10,482 nt of DNA from JANQPX01 sp039028235 (GTDB lineage: Bacteria; Pseudomonadota; Alphaproteobacteria; Geminicoccales; Geminicoccaceae), in the NCBI GenBank assembly GCA_039028235.1, contig JBCCIN010000172.1, positions 1 through 10,482 of the forward strand, in the 5' to 3' direction. Below, in pieces: positions 1 through 7,663 of the stretch (position 1 is the stretch's first letter; every line of letters starts with the position of its first letter). The notes beneath the pieces are model-generated. The model was not told the DNA's origin and made no database searches. It saw only the letters and a list, made by a program, of their open reading frames with translations. Position numbers and translations under genes: made by a program.

Positions 1-1
1 T

Positions 2-1324
2 CCGCTCGGCCCCGCTTTTCTCGACTGGACGAAGAACCTTTCCCGAGACGAGCTAAGGCAAGCTCAGGAAAAGCGTTTTCTGGACGTGATGACGCACGCC
101 TGGCGGGTGCCGTTTTACCGCCGCCGCTGGTCAGCAGCCGGCATCGAGCCCGGTGACATCAGCAGCCTGGACGACATCGACAAGCTGCCACCTTTTTCCA
201 AGGCCGACCTCATGGCGAGCGTCGACGTGGCGCCGCCACTTGGTGACTTTCACGGCATCGAGTCCCTGACCGAAAAAGAGCGCCCGACCGTCGTCTTCCA
301 CACCACCAGCGGCACCACCGGCGCGCCGCAACCATTGTTCTTCGGCGCCTGGGATCGCGAGGTGCAAAACCTCCTCCTCGCCCGCGCCTATCGCCTCCAG
401 GGGCTCAGCGACGACGACGTCGTCCACTCGGTCTATGGCTTCGGCATGGTCAATGGCGGCCACTATATCCGCGAGGCCGTCGTCCATTTCACCAAGGCGC
501 TTTTCCTCTCCGCCGGCACCGGCCTCGAAACGCCCTCAGTCCAGCAGGTGCAGCTTATTCAACGCTTCGGTGCAACCGTACTTGTCGGCTTCGTCGACTA
601 CATCAAACGCCTCGCCGCCGTCGCCCGCGAGCAGGGCATCGACCCCGCAGATCTGAACGTCCGCATGATCTCCGGCCAGATCGGCCAGGAGGATCGGGGC
701 GAGGTCTCGTCGCTTTGGGGCGGCGCCGATGTGTTCGACTGGTACGGCGTCGGGGACACCGGCATCGTCGCCACGGAGGGGCCGGACAGGGACGGGCTCC
801 ATATCTTCGAGGACGCCCATTATGTCGAGTTGCTCGACCCCGAAAACAGTCAGCCCGCCGCCGTTGGCGACCCCGGCAATATCTGCGTCACCTGCCTCTT
901 CAAGACCACCGTCTATCCGATCGTCCGTTTCGATACCAAGGATGTCACCACCGAACTCGATGGACCCGGTGCCCTCGGCCTCCGGCGCATCGCCGGCTTT
1001 CAAGGCCGGAGCGACAACATGGTGAAACTTCGCGGCATCAACGTTTACCCCACCTCGATCGCCGCCCATCTCGCCGAGCACCCAGCGGCCCTCGGCGAAT
1101 ATATCTGCCGCATCGAACGCAAGGGCGACCGGGACGAGATGACCGTGATGGTCGAAGTTCAGAGCGATGCGCTCGGCTTGAACGATGTGAACCGGTCTTT
1201 GGCGGCCCTCCTCCGGCAAAAGCTCGGCGTCGAGGTCGGCATCGAGACGGTCGGGCCGGGCGAGACCGCCGATCTCACCAAGATCGAGTCCCGCCAAAAA
1301 CCCATCCGATTGCTGTCGCCATGA
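2..1324 (+). CDS. PaaK-type AMP-forming acyl-CoA ligase (5' partial)
   Basis: Adenylate-forming enzyme of the phenylacetate-CoA ligase branch; it should activate a carboxylic acid with ATP and pass it to CoA in the cytosol. The frame is open from base 2, and the residues before the first possible start (GTG 86, ATG 89) already read like a PaaK N-terminus (LSRDELRQAQ..., then VPFYRRRW), so the true start lies left of the window and only a few residues are missing; 440 are visible. Seen: the ATP-binding loop TSGTTG (bases 305-322), WYGVGDTG (the family's second core motif), RFDTKD and the hinge/C-terminal motif GRSDNMVKLRGINVYP. The C-terminus is short and ends in a basic stretch (KIESRQKPIR) where the family's catalytic lysine lies. 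The WYGVGDTG segment differs from classical PaaK, so the substrate is probably not phenylacetate. Its stop overlaps the next start (ATGA, 1321-1324). Family assignment is firm; the substrate is unknown. Confidence 0.9.
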   Translation, partial: PLGPAFLDWTKNLSRDELRQAQEKRFLDVMTHAWRVPFYRRRWSAAGIEPGDISSLDDIDKLPPFSKADLMASVDVAPPLGDFHGIESLTEKERPTVVFHTTSGTTGAPQPLFFGAWDREVQNLLLARAYRLQGLSDDDVVHSVYGFGMVNGGHYIREAVVHFTKALFLSAGTGLETPSVQQVQLIQRFGATVLVGFVDYIKRLAAVAREQGIDPADLNVRMISGQIGQEDRGEVSSLWGGADVFDWYGVGDTGIVATEGPDRDGLHIFEDAHYVELLDPENSQPAAVGDPGNICVTCLFKTTVYPIVRFDTKDVTTELDGPGALGLRRIAGFQGRSDNMVKLRGINVYPTSIAAHLAEHPAALGEYICRIERKGDRDEMTVMVEVQSDALGLNDVNRSLAALLRQKLGVEVGIETVGPGETADLTKIESRQKPIRLLSP

Positions 1325-2658
1325 GGGACGGCGTGGACATGGACCTCGTCACCCTGTCGCGCCGCCTGGCAGAGCGCGAGATTTCTGCCGTTATGGTGGT
1401 GGAGGCTTGTCTTGATCGCATCGAACGCCTCGATCCGGACCTGAAAGCCTTTCGCGAGATCGATGCCGAGGGTGCCCTGGCTGCTGCGCACCAAAGCGAT
1501 CAGCGAAGCCATCGCCTCGGCCCGCTCGATGGCATCCCAATCGCGGTCAAGGACAGTATCGACATCGAAGGCTGGGTCACGCGAAGCGGCTTCGGAGCCA
1601 GGAGCGAGCAGCCGGCAGCGTGCGACGCCCAGGTGATTGCGTCGCTGCGTAAGGCCGGTGCAGTCATCCTCGGCCATACCAACATGCACGAAGGGGCTCT
1701 CGGTGCCACCAACGACAACCCGCATACTGGCCGTACCCACAATCCCCGGCGTCACGACCACACACCCGGCGGATCGTCCGGTGGATCGGCCGCGGCGGTC
1801 GCCGCCGGGCTCTGCCCGCTCGCGCTTGGCACCGATACGCTAGGATCGGTGCGCCTTCCGGCCGCCTATTGCGGCGTCGCCGGTTACAAGCCTACGCGCG
1901 AACTCATCGACAACCGTGGCATCGAGCCGCTTTGCAAGCGCCTCGACCAGATCGGTCCGCTGGCGGGATGCGTCGCCGATCTGCTCGTCGCCCATCAGAC
2001 GCTGACCGGCCAAACCCTGGATAAGCGCGTGCCTGACTTCGAGATGCTGCGCATCGGGTGCTTGGTCGACTGCGCCGGCGTGTCGCTCGATGACGACGTC
2101 CGGCGCGCTTTCGAGAATGCCGTCTATCGCCTTCGTCAGGCCGGCGCTGAGATACATGATCTATCGATCGACGGGCTCGACGCCGGACCCATCCGGCGTG
2201 CGGGTCTGCTTCTTACAGAAGCCGAGGCGGCGGACCATTTCGCTGCTGATCGCATGAGCTATCCGGACGCCCTTTCTAGCGACTTCAGCGCACTGCTGGA
2301 CTATGGCGAGAACGCCGATGCTGACAAGCTCGACGCGGCCAACGAGTTGATCGGAACAACCGAACACAGCATCGATGCGCTCTTCGACCAGATCGACCTT
2401 CTGGTACTTCCGACGGCACCTCAGAGCGCCTTTTGTTTCGATGAGGCCGCGCCTCCGAACCAGGCCGAACTCACGGCGCTCGCCAGCATTGCAGGAACGC
2501 CGGCGGTCAGCCTGCCGATTCCGTCGACGGATCTACCGGTGGGGCTTCAGCTGATCGGCCGCCGTGGTGCCGATGAACGGGTACTGCGCGCAGCGGCGCA
2601 GATGGAATCCGAGTTCGGCTTCATCTACGAGGACCCGATGGACGAAACGATGCCATGA
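1321..2658 (+). CDS. Amidase-signature family hydrolase
   Basis: Cytosolic hydrolase of the amidase signature family (Ser-cisSer-Lys triad), which cleaves amide C-N bonds to acid plus ammonia or amine. ATG 1321 starts it inside the ATGA overlap with the ligase stop; ATG 1339 (residue 7) is an alternative. The 445 residues are normal for the family. The triad is visible: Lys77 in GIPIAVKDS, cis-Ser152 in PGGSSGGSA, and nucleophile Ser176 in GTDTLGSVRLPAAYCG; the 24-residue spacing of the two serines is the canonical one. The glycine often found two residues before the nucleophile is Leu174, which resembles the allophanate-hydrolase/AtzF-like variant (TDTAGS) more than the GatA-like one (DTGGS). 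The reading frame is open much further upstream, but that part is only the shadow of the ligase. It overlaps the next gene by ATGA, so it is translationally coupled. I infer that it hydrolyses an open-chain amide made or imported for this pathway. GatA (tRNA amidotransferase) is unlikely because no gatB/gatC is near. Confidence 0.9.
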   Translation: MRDGVDMDLVTLSRRLAEREISAVMVVEACLDRIERLDPDLKAFREIDAEGALAAAHQSDQRSHRLGPLDGIPIAVKDSIDIEGWVTRSGFGARSEQPAACDAQVIASLRKAGAVILGHTNMHEGALGATNDNPHTGRTHNPRRHDHTPGGSSGGSAAAVAAGLCPLALGTDTLGSVRLPAAYCGVAGYKPTRELIDNRGIEPLCKRLDQIGPLAGCVADLLVAHQTLTGQTLDKRVPDFEMLRIGCLVDCAGVSLDDDVRRAFENAVYRLRQAGAEIHDLSIDGLDAGPIRRAGLLLTEAEAADHFAADRMSYPDALSSDFSALLDYGENADADKLDAANELIGTTEHSIDALFDQIDLLVLPTAPQSAFCFDEAAPPNQAELTALASIAGTPAVSLPIPSTDLPVGLQLIGRRGADERVLRAAAQMESEFGFIYEDPMDETMP

Positions 2659-3530
2659 CCTCTGACCGCCTCGCCTGGCCAGACGACGCTCGCCTCGCCC
2701 TCTCCTTCGTGGTCAATGTCGAGGAAGGGGCCGAAATGTCAGTTAAGGACGGCGACCGCGGTCCGGAACCGGTCGACGAGCTTGGCCTTGTCTTGAAAAA
2801 ACCGATCCGCAATCTCGGCAATGAAAGCAACTATCGCTATGGTATCAAGGCGGGCGCACCGCGCATTCTCAACCTGCTGCGCACCCACGACGTCCAGGCG
2901 ACGGTCACAGCCGCCGCCCTCAGCCTGGAGCGGGCCACGGGCCTCGCGAAGGCCATTATCGACGATGGTCACGAGGTTTGCTGCCACGGCCATCGCTGGG
3001 TGCATCAGTTTCAGATGGATGAGGAGACGGAGCGTGCTTTCATCCGTGACGCCGCCGACAGCATCGAACAGACAACAGGCACACGTCCCACCGGCTGGCT
3101 GTCGCGCTACCTTCTGTCGCCGAACACCAGGCGTCTGCTCGTCGAAGAAGGTTTTCGCTATCACATGGACGACTATAGCGACGACCTGCCGTTCTGGGAT
3201 GCCATCGATGGCAAGCCGATCGTTGTAATGCCTTATGCCCTCGACACCAACGACATGAAGCTCTGGACATCCCCCGCCTACACGCCAGCGGACTGGCTGC
3301 GCTACGCGATCGACACCTTCGACTGGCTCTATCGCGAGGGCGAGAGCGTTCCGAAGATGATGTCGCTCGGCCTGCATCTACGCGTCATCGGGCGCCCCGG
3401 GCGCATCGGTTACCTGGAGCGGTTCATTGAGCATGTGCGAAAACATGATCGCGTCTGGATCGCGACGCGCCGCGAAATCGCCGAGCATTTCGCGGCGACC
3501 AGACCGTTCGAACCGGGAGGCAACACATGA
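2655..3530 (+). CDS. PuuE/allantoinase-like polysaccharide-deacetylase-fold hydrolase
   Basis: A 291-residue protein of the NodB/CE4-fold superfamily, in the branch that contains PuuE allantoinase and HpPgdA-type proteins. The start ATG 2655 overlaps the amidase stop. Seen: the N-terminal strand LALSFVVNVEEGAE (family: NYEEGGE), a ring-substrate-type loop with DDGHEVCCHGHRW (residues 103-115), GTRPTGW, SPNTRRLL (155-162), DDLPFW (176-181), LHLRVIGRPGRIG near residues 240-252, and a C-terminal VWIATRREIAEHF. The last segments closely follow the PuuE pattern rather than peptidoglycan or chitin deacetylases. There is no signal peptide, so it acts in the cytosol on a small molecule. PuuE-type enzymes open cyclic amides (allantoin to allantoate); lying between an amidase and an acyl-CoA dehydrogenase, this one probably opens or trims a cyclic amide, imide or N-acyl compound. 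No other allantoin or urate gene is visible, so I do not call it an allantoinase. Subfamily is fairly sure; substrate is inference. Confidence 0.85.
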   Translation: MTSDRLAWPDDARLALSFVVNVEEGAEMSVKDGDRGPEPVDELGLVLKKPIRNLGNESNYRYGIKAGAPRILNLLRTHDVQATVTAAALSLERATGLAKAIIDDGHEVCCHGHRWVHQFQMDEETERAFIRDAADSIEQTTGTRPTGWLSRYLLSPNTRRLLVEEGFRYHMDDYSDDLPFWDAIDGKPIVVMPYALDTNDMKLWTSPAYTPADWLRYAIDTFDWLYREGESVPKMMSLGLHLRVIGRPGRIGYLERFIEHVRKHDRVWIATRREIAEHFAATRPFEPGGNT

Positions 3531-4699
3531 CGGCGAATGAGAACGACACAGCGATCACCGAGGCGGACGAGCGCCAGATACTCGACGCCATCGAGAAGTG
3601 GCTCGACCGGGAGGTGCGCCCGCAAGTGCTCGAACTCGAACACGGCGACGTCTATCCCGTCGACATGGTCGAGCAGATGAAGACGCTCGGCTTGTTCGGC
3701 GCCACGATCTCGCCGGTCTATGGCGGCCTCGGCCTGTCCGCACGCACCTATACACGCATCGTCATGATGATCTCCGAGGTCTGGATGTCGCTGACCGGCA
3801 TCTTCAACTCGCATCTGATCATGGCGTCAGCCGTGCAACGCTTCGGCACCGACGAGCAGAAGGAAGCCTTCCTTCCGAAATTCGCCACCGGCGAAGTTCG
3901 CGGCGGGCTGGCTTTGACCGAGCCGGATTGCGGGACGGACCTGCAGGCGATCCGCACGCGCGCTGTCCGCGACGGCGAAGACTATGTCATCAACGGCACC
4001 AAGACATGGATCTCGAACGGCATCGAAGGCTCTTGCTTCGCCCTTCTGGTCAAGACTGATCCCGAGGCCGAACCGCGACACAAAGGCATGTCGATGTTCC
4101 TCGCGGAGAAAGGCGACGGTTTTCGCGCCAGCCGCAAGCTCGAAAAACTCGGCTATCACGGCATCGATTCCGCGGAGCTGATCTTCGAAGATTTTCGGAT
4201 ACCGGCCGATCGCCTTATCGGTGGAGAGGAGGGCCGCGGCTTTCACCATGCGCTCGGCGGACTCGAAATCGGCCGCATCAATGTCGCCGCACGCGGCGTT
4301 GGCTTGGCCAATGCATCGCTTATGGATTCCGTGACGTATGCCCAGCAGCGAAAAACCTTCGGCAAACCGATCTGTCAGCACCAGGCGATCCAGCTGAAAC
4401 TCGGCGAGATGGCGACACGCGTCGAGGCGGCGAAGCTTCTGACGCTGTCCGCGGCGGACGCCTATGACCGGGGTGAACGCTGCGACATGGAGGCTGGCAT
4501 GGCGAAATACTACGCGTCCGAAGCCGCCGTCGAGAACAGCCTGGAAGCGATGCGTATCCACGGTGGCTATGGCTACTCAAAAGAATTTCACATCGAACGC
4601 TACTACCGGGACGCGCCCTTAATGTGCATCGGTGAAGGCACCAACGAGATCCAGCGCATCATCATCGCCAAGCAACTGATCGAACGAAACCCGATCTGA
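3527..4699 (+). CDS. Acyl-CoA dehydrogenase
   Basis: FAD-dependent acyl-CoA dehydrogenase that should introduce a 2,3 double bond into an acyl-CoA and pass electrons to ETF; cytosolic. The 390 residues are the normal length with all three domains. Seen: first family signature ALTEPDCGTDLQA (129-141), FAD-contact WISNG (161-165), substrate/FAD segment QQRKTFGKPICQHQAIQ (about 273-289), and second signature HGGYGYSKEFHIERYYRD (345-362), followed by IGEGTNEIQR with Glu370 in the position of the catalytic base of medium-chain and short-chain enzymes. The start ATG 3527 overlaps the stop of the deacetylase-like gene and has a GGAGG ribosome binding site at about 3515-3519. Catalytic residues look intact. 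It could be a plain, branched or dicarboxylyl-CoA (glutaryl-type) enzyme; I cannot tell from sequence. Pairing with a CoA ligase and a CoA transferase fits oxidation of the acid released by the two hydrolases. Confidence 0.93.
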   Translation: MTANENDTAITEADERQILDAIEKWLDREVRPQVLELEHGDVYPVDMVEQMKTLGLFGATISPVYGGLGLSARTYTRIVMMISEVWMSLTGIFNSHLIMASAVQRFGTDEQKEAFLPKFATGEVRGGLALTEPDCGTDLQAIRTRAVRDGEDYVINGTKTWISNGIEGSCFALLVKTDPEAEPRHKGMSMFLAEKGDGFRASRKLEKLGYHGIDSAELIFEDFRIPADRLIGGEEGRGFHHALGGLEIGRINVAARGVGLANASLMDSVTYAQQRKTFGKPICQHQAIQLKLGEMATRVEAAKLLTLSAADAYDRGERCDMEAGMAKYYASEAAVENSLEAMRIHGGYGYSKEFHIERYYRDAPLMCIGEGTNEIQRIIIAKQLIERNPI

Positions 4700-4714
4700 G
4701 AAAAGTACCAAAAA

Positions 4715-5884
4715 ATGAAACTGGAAGGCCTTCGCGTTGTCGATCTCTCCCTCTTTCTCCCTGGCCCGACCTTGACCCAGATGATGGCGGATCATGGTGC
4801 CGAGGTGATCAAGATCGAGCCGCCCGGCGGTGAGCCCAACCGCAAACTCGGCCTGAAGCGCGATGGTGTTTCCGTCTATTTCGCCAATACCCATCGCGGC
4901 AAAAAAAGCCTCTGCCTCAATCTGAAGCACGAGGCCGGCAAGGAAGTTCTCCTTCGCCTCGCCGACACGGCTGACGTCTTCGTCGAAGCTTTCCGCCCTG
5001 GCGTCGCCGACCGCCTCGGCATCGGGACCGACGCGGTCCGCGGGCGAAATAAGCGACTCGTCTATGCCTCGCTTTCCGCCTATGGCCAGACCGGCCCCTA
5101 TGCCGGCCGCGCCGCCCATGATCCCGCCGTGCAAGCCATGGCTGGCACGCTCTCCGTCAACGAAGGCATGGACGGCAAACCGACCATGGCCGGCGTCGCC
5201 GTCGCCGATATGCTGATCGCCCAAATGGGCCTTGCCGGGATCATGATGGCGCTGTATCGACGCGAGACAACGGGAGAGGGCGACACGCTCGATCTCGCCA
5301 TGATGGACGCACTGCTCGCCGCCATCCCGAACAATCTCGGCCCGCCCATGGTGGAAAAGCACCCGCCCGTCGTGAAAGAAGAGCGCACCTGGGGTGGCCA
5401 GGCCTTCCTCAACATCTACGAGACCAAAGACGGCCGTTTCATCGTGCTCGGTGGCGCCGAGATCAAGTTCGCGGCGAACCTCCTCACCGCCTTCGATCGT
5501 CCGGATCTGATCGAACTCTGTAAACTGCCGCCGGGCGAGCCGCAGGCTCCGGTGCGTGCCTTCTTATCAGACCTGTTCCTGACAAGGACTCAGGCCGAGT
5601 GGATCGCGTGGATGACGGACGAGGACATCGCCTTCGCACCCATCCAAAACCTACGTGAGGCCCTGGACGACCCCCAGGCGCGCGCGCGTGCCATGGTCGT
5701 CGAGGACGCACGCGGCTGGGAGCATATCGGCAACCCGCTGAAATTCCAGAACGAGCCACCCGAGCCGGACTTTTCGACAGCGGCGATGGGACAGCATTCG
5801 CGAGAGATACTCGAAGAACTGGGCTATGCCAGATCCGAAGTCGATGCCCTAGCAGAGGCCGGCACGGTCATACAGTCGTCATGA
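4715..5884 (+). CDS. Class III (CaiB/BaiF) CoA transferase
   Basis: Family III CoA transferase, which moves CoA from one acyl-CoA to another free acid through aspartyl anhydride intermediates; cytosolic, usually an interlocked dimer. The 389 residues match the family. Seen: the N-terminal core LEGLRVVDLS, GADVIKIEPP-like segment (HGAEVIKIEPPGGE, 27-40), THRGKKSLCLNL (59-70), FRPGVADRLG (93-102), YASLSAYGQTGPY (117-129), and GVAVADM with Asp165 at the position of the catalytic Asp169 of formyl-CoA transferase; then YRRETTGEGDTLDLAMMDALL (split family motif, 181-201). The start ATG 4715 comes 15 nt after the dehydrogenase stop; the ribosome site is weak (purine-rich GAGAAAAG), suggesting coupled translation. 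It ends the operon: a hairpin follows at once. It offers a second, ATP-independent route to the CoA thioester or releases the product acid. The donor and acceptor cannot be read from sequence. Confidence 0.92.
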   Translation: MKLEGLRVVDLSLFLPGPTLTQMMADHGAEVIKIEPPGGEPNRKLGLKRDGVSVYFANTHRGKKSLCLNLKHEAGKEVLLRLADTADVFVEAFRPGVADRLGIGTDAVRGRNKRLVYASLSAYGQTGPYAGRAAHDPAVQAMAGTLSVNEGMDGKPTMAGVAVADMLIAQMGLAGIMMALYRRETTGEGDTLDLAMMDALLAAIPNNLGPPMVEKHPPVVKEERTWGGQAFLNIYETKDGRFIVLGGAEIKFAANLLTAFDRPDLIELCKLPPGEPQAPVRAFLSDLFLTRTQAEWIAWMTDEDIAFAPIQNLREALDDPQARARAMVVEDARGWEHIGNPLKFQNEPPEPDFSTAAMGQHSREILEELGYARSEVDALAEAGTVIQSS

Positions 5885-5888
5885 GAAA

Positions 5889-5909
5889 GGGGCGGCACAT
5901 GGCCGCCCC
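5889..5909. terminator. GC-rich hairpin between convergent genes
   Basis: A perfect 8-bp stem (GGGGCGGC 5889-5896 with GCCGCCCC 5902-5909) and a 5-nt loop, starting 4 nt after the CoA-transferase stop and 33 nt past the peroxidase stop. Read on the minus strand the stem is followed by TTTCT, so it looks like an intrinsic terminator for the peroxidase. On the plus strand the tail (CAACATAATG) is poor in T, so it would be a weak intrinsic terminator or an mRNA 3'-end stabiliser for the operon. Confidence 0.7.
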
Positions 5910-5942
5910 CAACATAATGAACAGGCGCTCTGAGCCGACCGT

Positions 5943-7502
5943 TCAGGACGTCAGGCTGTCGCCGAGCGGATTGAGCTCGCCGACATAGGCCAGCATGTCC
6001 GCCATGGTGAACTTGTTCGGATCGGCCGATTTTAGTGTCGGCTTCCAGTTGGCTTCCTTCAGGATCGAATGTTCGCTGCCCTCGACGAGGCCATGGAAAG
6101 TCTCGACCACGATGGTGCTGCCGACCTCGCCCAAATGCTGACCGTGATGCTTCACCTCAGCTTCCTTGAGGATGTAGTACCAAAGCGGCGTGGCCGTATC
6201 GAAGCCGTTGTCTTTGACGACCTTTCCATGGGGACCGCCGGCGACCTCGGTGGGTGTGAGCGGCGTGGCGCCGATCAGGGCCGCGATCTCCTGTCCGGTG
6301 GGCAGCATCAATTGCGCACCGCGAAGGAGATTGCGCACAGCGAGATTCCGCAGGATGTCATCCATCCCCTGGAACTCCGGCAGGTCACCGAGGCCCATGG
6401 CGAGCAGCGTATCGATCGGCCTCGCTTTGTTGGAGACCGGATGGTTGTCGACATTCTCGACGTCAGTGAAATCGTGGAAACGAGTCCAGTCGACGACCCA
6501 GTTCACCGGCAGGGTCGGTGCACCAGCGAGATCACCGGACAGTCCGGAAAACTGGAAAAGCTGGGCCAGGGTGGAGATGCCGCGGCGCCCACCGGTGGTA
6601 AAGATGCGGTTCCACTCATATTGGTTGCGCACCATTGAGTGGCCAAGGCGATAGGCGGCGACCGAAAACTCGACCGGCATACAGAGCTTGCCCTTGCCAT
6701 AGGCACCCTCCGGCATCCACCAGGTCCTGCCATTCGCCATGACGTCGTCATAGATGGCAGGATCGACCAGTCGCGGCGTGAAGTCATGCAGGACGATCGA
6801 CTGGTAGTGCTGCCGAACGATCTTACGCGCATCATCGAACGTCGCCGGGCCTTCGTTTTCGACCACCTTGTTGTGAAACTTCAGGAAATGAAGGTGGGTC
6901 TGCGCAACGGCGAGATTCTCGTCATTGCGGTGATCGCCGATGCGTGCTTCCTTGCTGTCCGGCTTGCGTGGAAGGTCGTTCTTCAATCCCGTAGGCAGGC
7001 TAGGCAGGTCCGTGTTTGGGCCGATGACGAACTTCTTGCCATCGCCCTGATAGAAATCTTCGCGTCCGGGTCCCTTACCGTAGAGGCTGTCCAGATCGAG
7101 CGAGGCCGTGCGCTCGTTCGGCAGGCGGCCCGGATTGACGCTCGGATTTTCGATCAGGCCGGTCCCGTCTGATGGCGTCAGCGAGATATCGTGATCGATG
7201 AACTGGCCGAGATAGGTCATGCCGGCCGGGATGTCGGCTTCGTGCTTGGTATCGGCGAGTTCGTTCATGGCGAAGCCCAACGCCTGCAGACCCTCGGGTT
7301 CGGCCGGAGCCATCGCCTTCTTGTTGAACATCCGGCAAAAGCGCATGGGCATCGGCTTGCCCGGATCCTTGTCGTCATAGGCCGGCTCCGGCATCGGGTC
7401 GGATTGATCCGGCATGTAGTAGCCTTCGCCGACAATCCAGTAGCCTTTGGCACCGTGCCCCTTCTTCTTGGGCGGCATGCCATATTTGCCATAATCGCTC
7501 AT
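5943..7502 (-). CDS. Animal-type haem peroxidase (peroxidasin/MPO superfamily)
   Basis: Haem peroxidase of the peroxidase-cyclooxygenase superfamily, which uses hydrogen peroxide to oxidise halides or organic donors. Numbering from the third ATG: GQFIDHD gives Gln100, haem-linking Asp103, distal His104 and calcium-binding Asp105; GDHRNDEN gives catalytic Arg192 and haem-linking Glu195; YRLGHSM gives proximal His288. All core residues known from myeloperoxidase are present except the Met of the sulphonium link, which is Asn196, as in peroxidasins and lactoperoxidase-like enzymes that form only ester links. Three ATGs lie in a row (7508, 7505, 7502); the AGGAG at 7510-7514 is 1, 4 and 7 nt from them, so 7502 is preferred (519 residues). 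No Sec, Tat or lipoprotein signal is visible; the N-terminus is polar and rich in Lys, Gly, Tyr and Pro. The compartment is therefore unclear: cytosolic or exported without an N-terminal signal. It diverges from a haem-c lipoprotein gene with shared promoter DNA. Confidence 0.92.
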   Translation of the reverse strand: MSDYGKYGMPPKKKGHGAKGYWIVGEGYYMPDQSDPMPEPAYDDKDPGKPMPMRFCRMFNKKAMAPAEPEGLQALGFAMNELADTKHEADIPAGMTYLGQFIDHDISLTPSDGTGLIENPSVNPGRLPNERTASLDLDSLYGKGPGREDFYQGDGKKFVIGPNTDLPSLPTGLKNDLPRKPDSKEARIGDHRNDENLAVAQTHLHFLKFHNKVVENEGPATFDDARKIVRQHYQSIVLHDFTPRLVDPAIYDDVMANGRTWWMPEGAYGKGKLCMPVEFSVAAYRLGHSMVRNQYEWNRIFTTGGRRGISTLAQLFQFSGLSGDLAGAPTLPVNWVVDWTRFHDFTDVENVDNHPVSNKARPIDTLLAMGLGDLPEFQGMDDILRNLAVRNLLRGAQLMLPTGQEIAALIGATPLTPTEVAGGPHGKVVKDNGFDTATPLWYYILKEAEVKHHGQHLGEVGSTIVVETFHGLVEGSEHSILKEANWKPTLKSADPNKFTMADMLAYVGELNPLGDSLTS

Positions 7503-7590
7503 CATCATGCTCCTCTAGTGATTGGACCGACCTCGCCGTGCGAGACGGTATTAGGGGCATGACGATACGCAGGCTTCACGAGCACTTCGT

Positions 7591-7604
7591 ATGAAGCGTT
7601 TCAC
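7591..7604. promoter_or_regulatory. Operator-like dyad, peroxidase side (ATGAA-N4-TTCAC)
   Basis: ATGAA GCGT TTCAC, a near-perfect dyad with 4-nt spacer. On the opposite strand its 14-nt context (7592-7605) matches the second site (7663-7676) at 13 of 14 positions. Its centre is about 95 nt before the preferred peroxidase start. The 5-4-5 layout is like a CRP/FNR-type dimer site, but the half-site is not the FNR one, so the regulator is unknown. Confidence 0.5.
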
Positions 7605-7663
7605 ACACCAGTAAAGAACGTGTTCGGCTTGAGGCGATGGTTTGAGAAAACATGCCGGCAGCT

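Noticed and set aside
86..91. GTG 86 or ATG 89 as the start of the CoA ligase.
   Set aside because: Residues encoded by 2-85 already match the PaaK N-terminal pattern, so the gene continues left of the window.
536..1297. Long antisense frames opposite the CoA ligase, dehydrogenase (3827-4561) and CoA transferase (4619-5362).
   Set aside because: They are rich in Ala, Asp, Gly, Val and Arg as expected for the complement of GC-rich genes, lack motifs, and lie opposite well supported genes.
715..1320. An open frame upstream of the amidase start could make a 647-residue protein.
   Set aside because: The translation before 1321 is Arg/His-rich shadow of the ligase gene in another frame, and the amidase fold begins right after ATG 1321.
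1321..2658. GatA subunit of the tRNA amidotransferase.
   Set aside because: No gatB or gatC neighbours, and the nucleophile motif is TDTLGS rather than the DTGGS type usual in GatA.
2655..3530. Calling this gene puuE and the operon purine catabolism.
   Set aside because: No urate, allantoin or ureidoglycolate gene is nearby and the acyl-CoA genes point elsewhere; only the fold family is supported.
6069..6638. Plus-strand frames opposite the peroxidase (also 6639-7172 and 7191-7562).
   Set aside because: No recognisable motifs; the minus strand carries every catalytic motif of a haem peroxidase.
7616..7625. GAACGTGTTC as an SOS (LexA) box.
   Set aside because: Alphaproteobacterial LexA sites are direct GTTC-N7-GTTC repeats, and the 2-nt spacing here does not match the GAAC-N4-GTTC type either.
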